Below are positions 32,160 through 34,482 of a DNA stretch of 34,482 nucleotides, one piece after another (the first letter of the stretch is position 1; each line of letters opens with the position of its first letter). The DNA is from WHSV01 sp050694055 (lineage in GTDB: Bacteria > Actinomycetota > CADDZG01 > WHSQ01): the NCBI GenBank assembly GCA_050694055.1, contig JBOGWX010000087.1:1-34482 (forward strand), read 5' to 3'. The notes below the pieces were generated by a model. That model had not been told where the DNA came from. It ran no database searches and worked only from the letters and a program-made list of their open reading frames with translations. The translations under genes were made by a program, and so were the position numbers.

Positions 32160-33053
32160 ATGAGGTTCGGCAAGCGTTTCTCACTGCTGTTGGTTGCGTT
32201 GTTCGCGCTCGTGCTGAGCGCGGCGGCGTGCGGCGAGGAGGAGCCCGCCGGCTCGGACGGCGCCGCGGAGGAGGAATCGTCCGAGGGCGAGCAGGACTTC
32301 ACCCTCGTCGAAGAGGGCGTGCTGACCGTCGGATCCGACATTCCGTACCCGCCGTTCGAGTTCGAGGAGGCCGGCGAACTGGCCGGATTCGACGTCGAGA
32401 TCGTCCGGGAGGTAGGGGACCGGCTCGGCCTCGAGAATCCGGACGACGCGTGGATCTCCACGGACTTCGGCACGATCTTCCAGCAACTCGCGTCGGGGTC
32501 GCAGTTCGACGTCGTCGCCGCGGCCGTGACCGGCTACGCGCCCGACGGATCGCCGGCGGCAGAGACGGTCGCGGACCGGACGGCGGTCGTCGACTTCACC
32601 ATCCCGTTCTACCCCTCGCTCCAGTCGCTGACGGTCGACACCGAGGCGAGCCCGGACATCACGGGCGTCGATTCGCTTCCCGAGGGGGCCAGGGTGGGGG
32701 TCCAGCGGGCGACCACGGGGGCGTTCTACGCCCAGGAGAACCTGACCGGGGCCGAGCTCGTGTCGTTCGAGAAGGCACCCCAGATGTACCAGCAGCTGCA
32801 GGCCGGACAGCTCGACGCGGTCTTCAACGATCTTCCGGTCACGATCGATTCGATCGAGGACAAGCCCGCCCTCGAGGTGGTCGAGCAGGTCGAGACCGGC
32901 GAGGAGTACGCGATCGCGGTGAGCAAGGACAATCCCGGGCTGACCGAGGCGATCAACGGCGCACTCGAAGAGATGTTCGCCGATGGGACCTTCGCCGAGA
33001 TCTACAGCACTTACTTCCCCGAGCAAGAACTTCCGGAGTACGCGTCCGAGTAG
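32160..33053 (+). CDS. glnH: Amino-acid ABC transporter, family 3 substrate-binding lipoprotein
   Basis: The 297-residue precursor has a signal peptide ending in LSAAAC (Cys24), an acidic linker, and a type-II binding fold (SBP_bac_3): VLTVGSDIPYPPFEFEEAGELAGFDVEIVREVGDRLGL, DFGTIFQQLASGSQFDVVAAAVT, RTAVVDFTIPFYPSLQSL and GARVGVQRATTGAFYAQENL. It collects a polar amino acid such as glutamine or glutamate for the permease that follows. ATG 32160 is chosen over an in-frame GTG at 32124 because GGGAGGA (32148-32154) sits five bases upstream and the signal peptide then starts normally (MRFGKRF). The glutamine specificity implied by the symbol is a guess from the family. Confidence 0.88.
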   Translation: MRFGKRFSLLLVALFALVLSAAACGEEEPAGSDGAAEEESSEGEQDFTLVEEGVLTVGSDIPYPPFEFEEAGELAGFDVEIVREVGDRLGLENPDDAWISTDFGTIFQQLASGSQFDVVAAAVTGYAPDGSPAAETVADRTAVVDFTIPFYPSLQSLTVDTEASPDITGVDSLPEGARVGVQRATTGAFYAQENLTGAELVSFEKAPQMYQQLQAGQLDAVFNDLPVTIDSIEDKPALEVVEQVETGEEYAIAVSKDNPGLTEAINGALEEMFADGTFAEIYSTYFPEQELPEYASE

Positions 33054-33076
33054 CAGAGAATTGAGAGGAAGAAGCG

Positions 33077-34153
33077 GTGGCGGTTGAAGCCGGGGAGCGC
33101 CCCCCCTCGGGTCTAACCCTCATCCGGAACGAGAGCGTCCCCGTCTCCCTGGTGGCGGTCGGGCTCGGGGCCCTGTCGCTGGCGGTGCTGTTCGTCGGCA
33201 CCGTGGTGGTTCTGACGGCACGCGGCCTCACGCCGAGTGTCTCGCTCGTCACGGGATTCAAGTCCCACGAGCTCGATGCCGTGCTCATCGTCGCAATGGT
33301 TCTCGGCGTGGCGGCCCTGATCGTGGGGCTTGGACGACTGCGGAGGATGGAGAACAAGGTCAGTCGGGAGGAGTGCATCGCGGGCGCTGCTCTGGGGGGC
33401 CAGGCTCTGCTGCTCGGGGCCGCCGCGTTCTGGTTCGTGAACGGCGACAGGGTGGAGCTGTTCACCACCAGCTATCTCGACTTCGAGCGGCTCGGCCCGA
33501 TGATGGGCGACTTCCTGAACGGAGCCAAGAACACGCTCATCCTGGCGTTCTCGGCCGAGTTCTTCGGGATCATCCTCGGCCTGATCCTGGCGATCTTCGC
33601 AATCAGCAAGCGAGCGGTAGTGCGCGCGCCTGCACGCGTGTACATCAACTTCTTCCGAGGCACGCCTTTGATCTGGCAGCTCATCTTCATCGGGATCGGC
33701 ATTCCCATCGGCTTGGGAATACGGATCGACACCTACAAAGCCGGGATCATCGCCCTCAGCCTCAACGCCGGCGCCTACATGGCCGAGGTCTTTCGGGCGG
33801 GCATCCAATCGATAGAGCGGGGCCAGATCGAGGCGGCCCGTGGTCTCGGGATGTCGTACCTGCAGGCGATGCGCTACGCCATCGTTCCCCAGGCCGTGAG
33901 GCGCGTCATCCCGCCGTTGATGAACGAGTTCGTCATCCTGATCAAGGACACCGCCCTCATCATCGTTCTGGGCATCTCGTCCGCGCAACGAGACCTGATG
34001 AACGTCGGCGACCAGGCCGTGGCGAACGACTTCAACCCGACCCCCTACATCATGGTGGCGCTCGGCTATCTCGCCATCACCCTGCCCCTGATCCGGCTCG
34101 TGAACCTGCTCGAGAAGCGACTTAGAAGCGGGCTGGTTGGAGTCGGGGCGTGA
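33077..34153 (+). CDS. glnP: Amino-acid ABC transporter permease with long N-terminal membrane extension
   Basis: The C-terminal 220 residues are a HisM/GlnP-type permease: FLNGAKNTLILAFSAEFFGIILGLILAIF, VYINFFRGTPLIWQLIF, the EAA coupling loop IERGQIEAARGLGMSYLQAMRYAIVPQAVRRVIPP, FVILIKDTALIIVLG. The whole protein is 358 residues, about 130 more than usual. The extra N-terminal part has three further hydrophobic segments (about 22-46, 68-90, 105-124) before the conserved domain, function unknown. GTG 33077 follows GAGAGGAAGAAG. The binding-protein gene is 23 bases upstream, and the ATPase GTG overlaps its stop. Glutamine specificity is not proven. Confidence 0.88.
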   Translation: MAVEAGERPPSGLTLIRNESVPVSLVAVGLGALSLAVLFVGTVVVLTARGLTPSVSLVTGFKSHELDAVLIVAMVLGVAALIVGLGRLRRMENKVSREECIAGAALGGQALLLGAAAFWFVNGDRVELFTTSYLDFERLGPMMGDFLNGAKNTLILAFSAEFFGIILGLILAIFAISKRAVVRAPARVYINFFRGTPLIWQLIFIGIGIPIGLGIRIDTYKAGIIALSLNAGAYMAEVFRAGIQSIERGQIEAARGLGMSYLQAMRYAIVPQAVRRVIPPLMNEFVILIKDTALIIVLGISSAQRDLMNVGDQAVANDFNPTPYIMVALGYLAITLPLIRLVNLLEKRLRSGLVGVGA

Positions 34154-34482
34154 GCGCTCACCTCGTCGAGCTCGACAAGCTGAACAAGTGGTTCGGAGGC
34201 CTCCACGTCCTGAGGGATATCGACCTCCAGGTGGACCCGGGCAGCGTCAACGTTGTCATCGGCCCGTCGGGGTCGGGCAAGTCGACGATGCTCCGGTGCA
34301 TGAACCTGCTCGAAGAGCCGACCTCGGGGCGCGTCATCTTCGACGGCAGAGACATCACCGACGTGCGCGTCAACTTGAACAAAGTGCGCACCGACATCGG
34401 CATCGTGTTCCAGTCTTACAACCTCTTCCCTCATATGACCGCGCTGGGAAACATCACCGTCGCCCTTCGCAAGGTTCTGAAG
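34150..34482 (+). CDS. glnQ: Amino-acid ABC transporter ATPase, N-terminal part (3' truncated by window)
   Basis: From the GTG overlapping the permease stop the frame stays open to the window edge, giving 111 codons. LVELDKLNKWFGGLHVLRDIDLQVDPG is followed by Walker A GPSGSGKST (residues 38-46), LRCMNLLEEPTSGRVIFDG and the Q-loop IGIVFQSYNLFPHMTALGNI, all typical of GlnQ/HisP-type ATPases of polar amino-acid importers. The signature, Walker B and switch lie beyond the window. It energises the binding protein and permease just upstream. Confidence 0.93.
   Translation, partial: MSAHLVELDKLNKWFGGLHVLRDIDLQVDPGSVNVVIGPSGSGKSTMLRCMNLLEEPTSGRVIFDGRDITDVRVNLNKVRTDIGIVFQSYNLFPHMTALGNITVALRKVLK

Overview
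The window is a GC-rich stretch in which every gene I can support lies on the + strand. It reads as an actinobacterial (Actinomycetota) chromosome. The reasons are: many GTG/TTG starts with ATGA/GTGA stop-start overlaps; a hisDCBHAF-hisI-trpE block followed downstream by trpCBA and a PdtaR-type ANTAR regulator; an actinobacterial DUF222/HNH endonuclease remnant under an SOS box; and a DnaE1-type replicative polymerase upstream. This order (rluD-like, dnaE1, his, trpE, trpCBA, pdtaR) matches, from memory, the order of the same genes in Mycobacterium tuberculosis, with different genes inserted between them. I cannot name the genus; an uncultivated or deep-branching actinobacterium is an inference.

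Layout. 1-247: 3' end of an RluD-family pseudouridine synthase. 308-1819: polytopic membrane protein, probably a GT-C type glycosyltransferase. 2058-5495: dnaE. 5507-6514: GNAT acetyltransferase fused to a glyoxalase/VOC domain. 6594-7294: SOS-type promoter driving a frameshifted, shortened DUF222/HNH gene. 7353-7586: small double zinc-ribbon protein. 7680-14313: histidine operon hisD-C-B-H-A-F, an M24 peptidase, hisI, tightly overlapped. 14324-15838: trpE. 15964-21769: four-gene signalling cluster (two related hybrid histidine kinases, a lone receiver, a receiver-HD-GYP protein). 21806-22585: exported protein resembling an M28 peptidase without its metal ligands. 22598-25349: trpC-trpB-trpA. 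25727-25809: tRNA-Leu(CAA), followed by a perfect 12-bp tandem repeat. 25862-26763: small coiled-coil protein and the ANTAR response regulator, overlapped. 26960-32099: branched-chain-type amino-acid ABC transporter livK-H-M-G-F with a promoter, a hairpin-rich leader and an intercistronic hairpin. 32160-34482: second, polar amino-acid ABC transporter (binding protein, permease, start of the ATPase), running off the window.

How the genes work together. The core is amino-acid metabolism: histidine synthesis, the first step and last three steps of tryptophan synthesis, and two amino-acid importers, with an RNA-binding antitermination regulator beside the importers. trpD, trpG, trpF, hisG and hisE are not here and must be elsewhere. 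The most unusual parts are the signalling cluster plus pseudo-peptidase that separates trpE from trpC, and the broken SOS-controlled endonuclease gene, whose frame is restored exactly by removing one copy of a 5-bp duplication.
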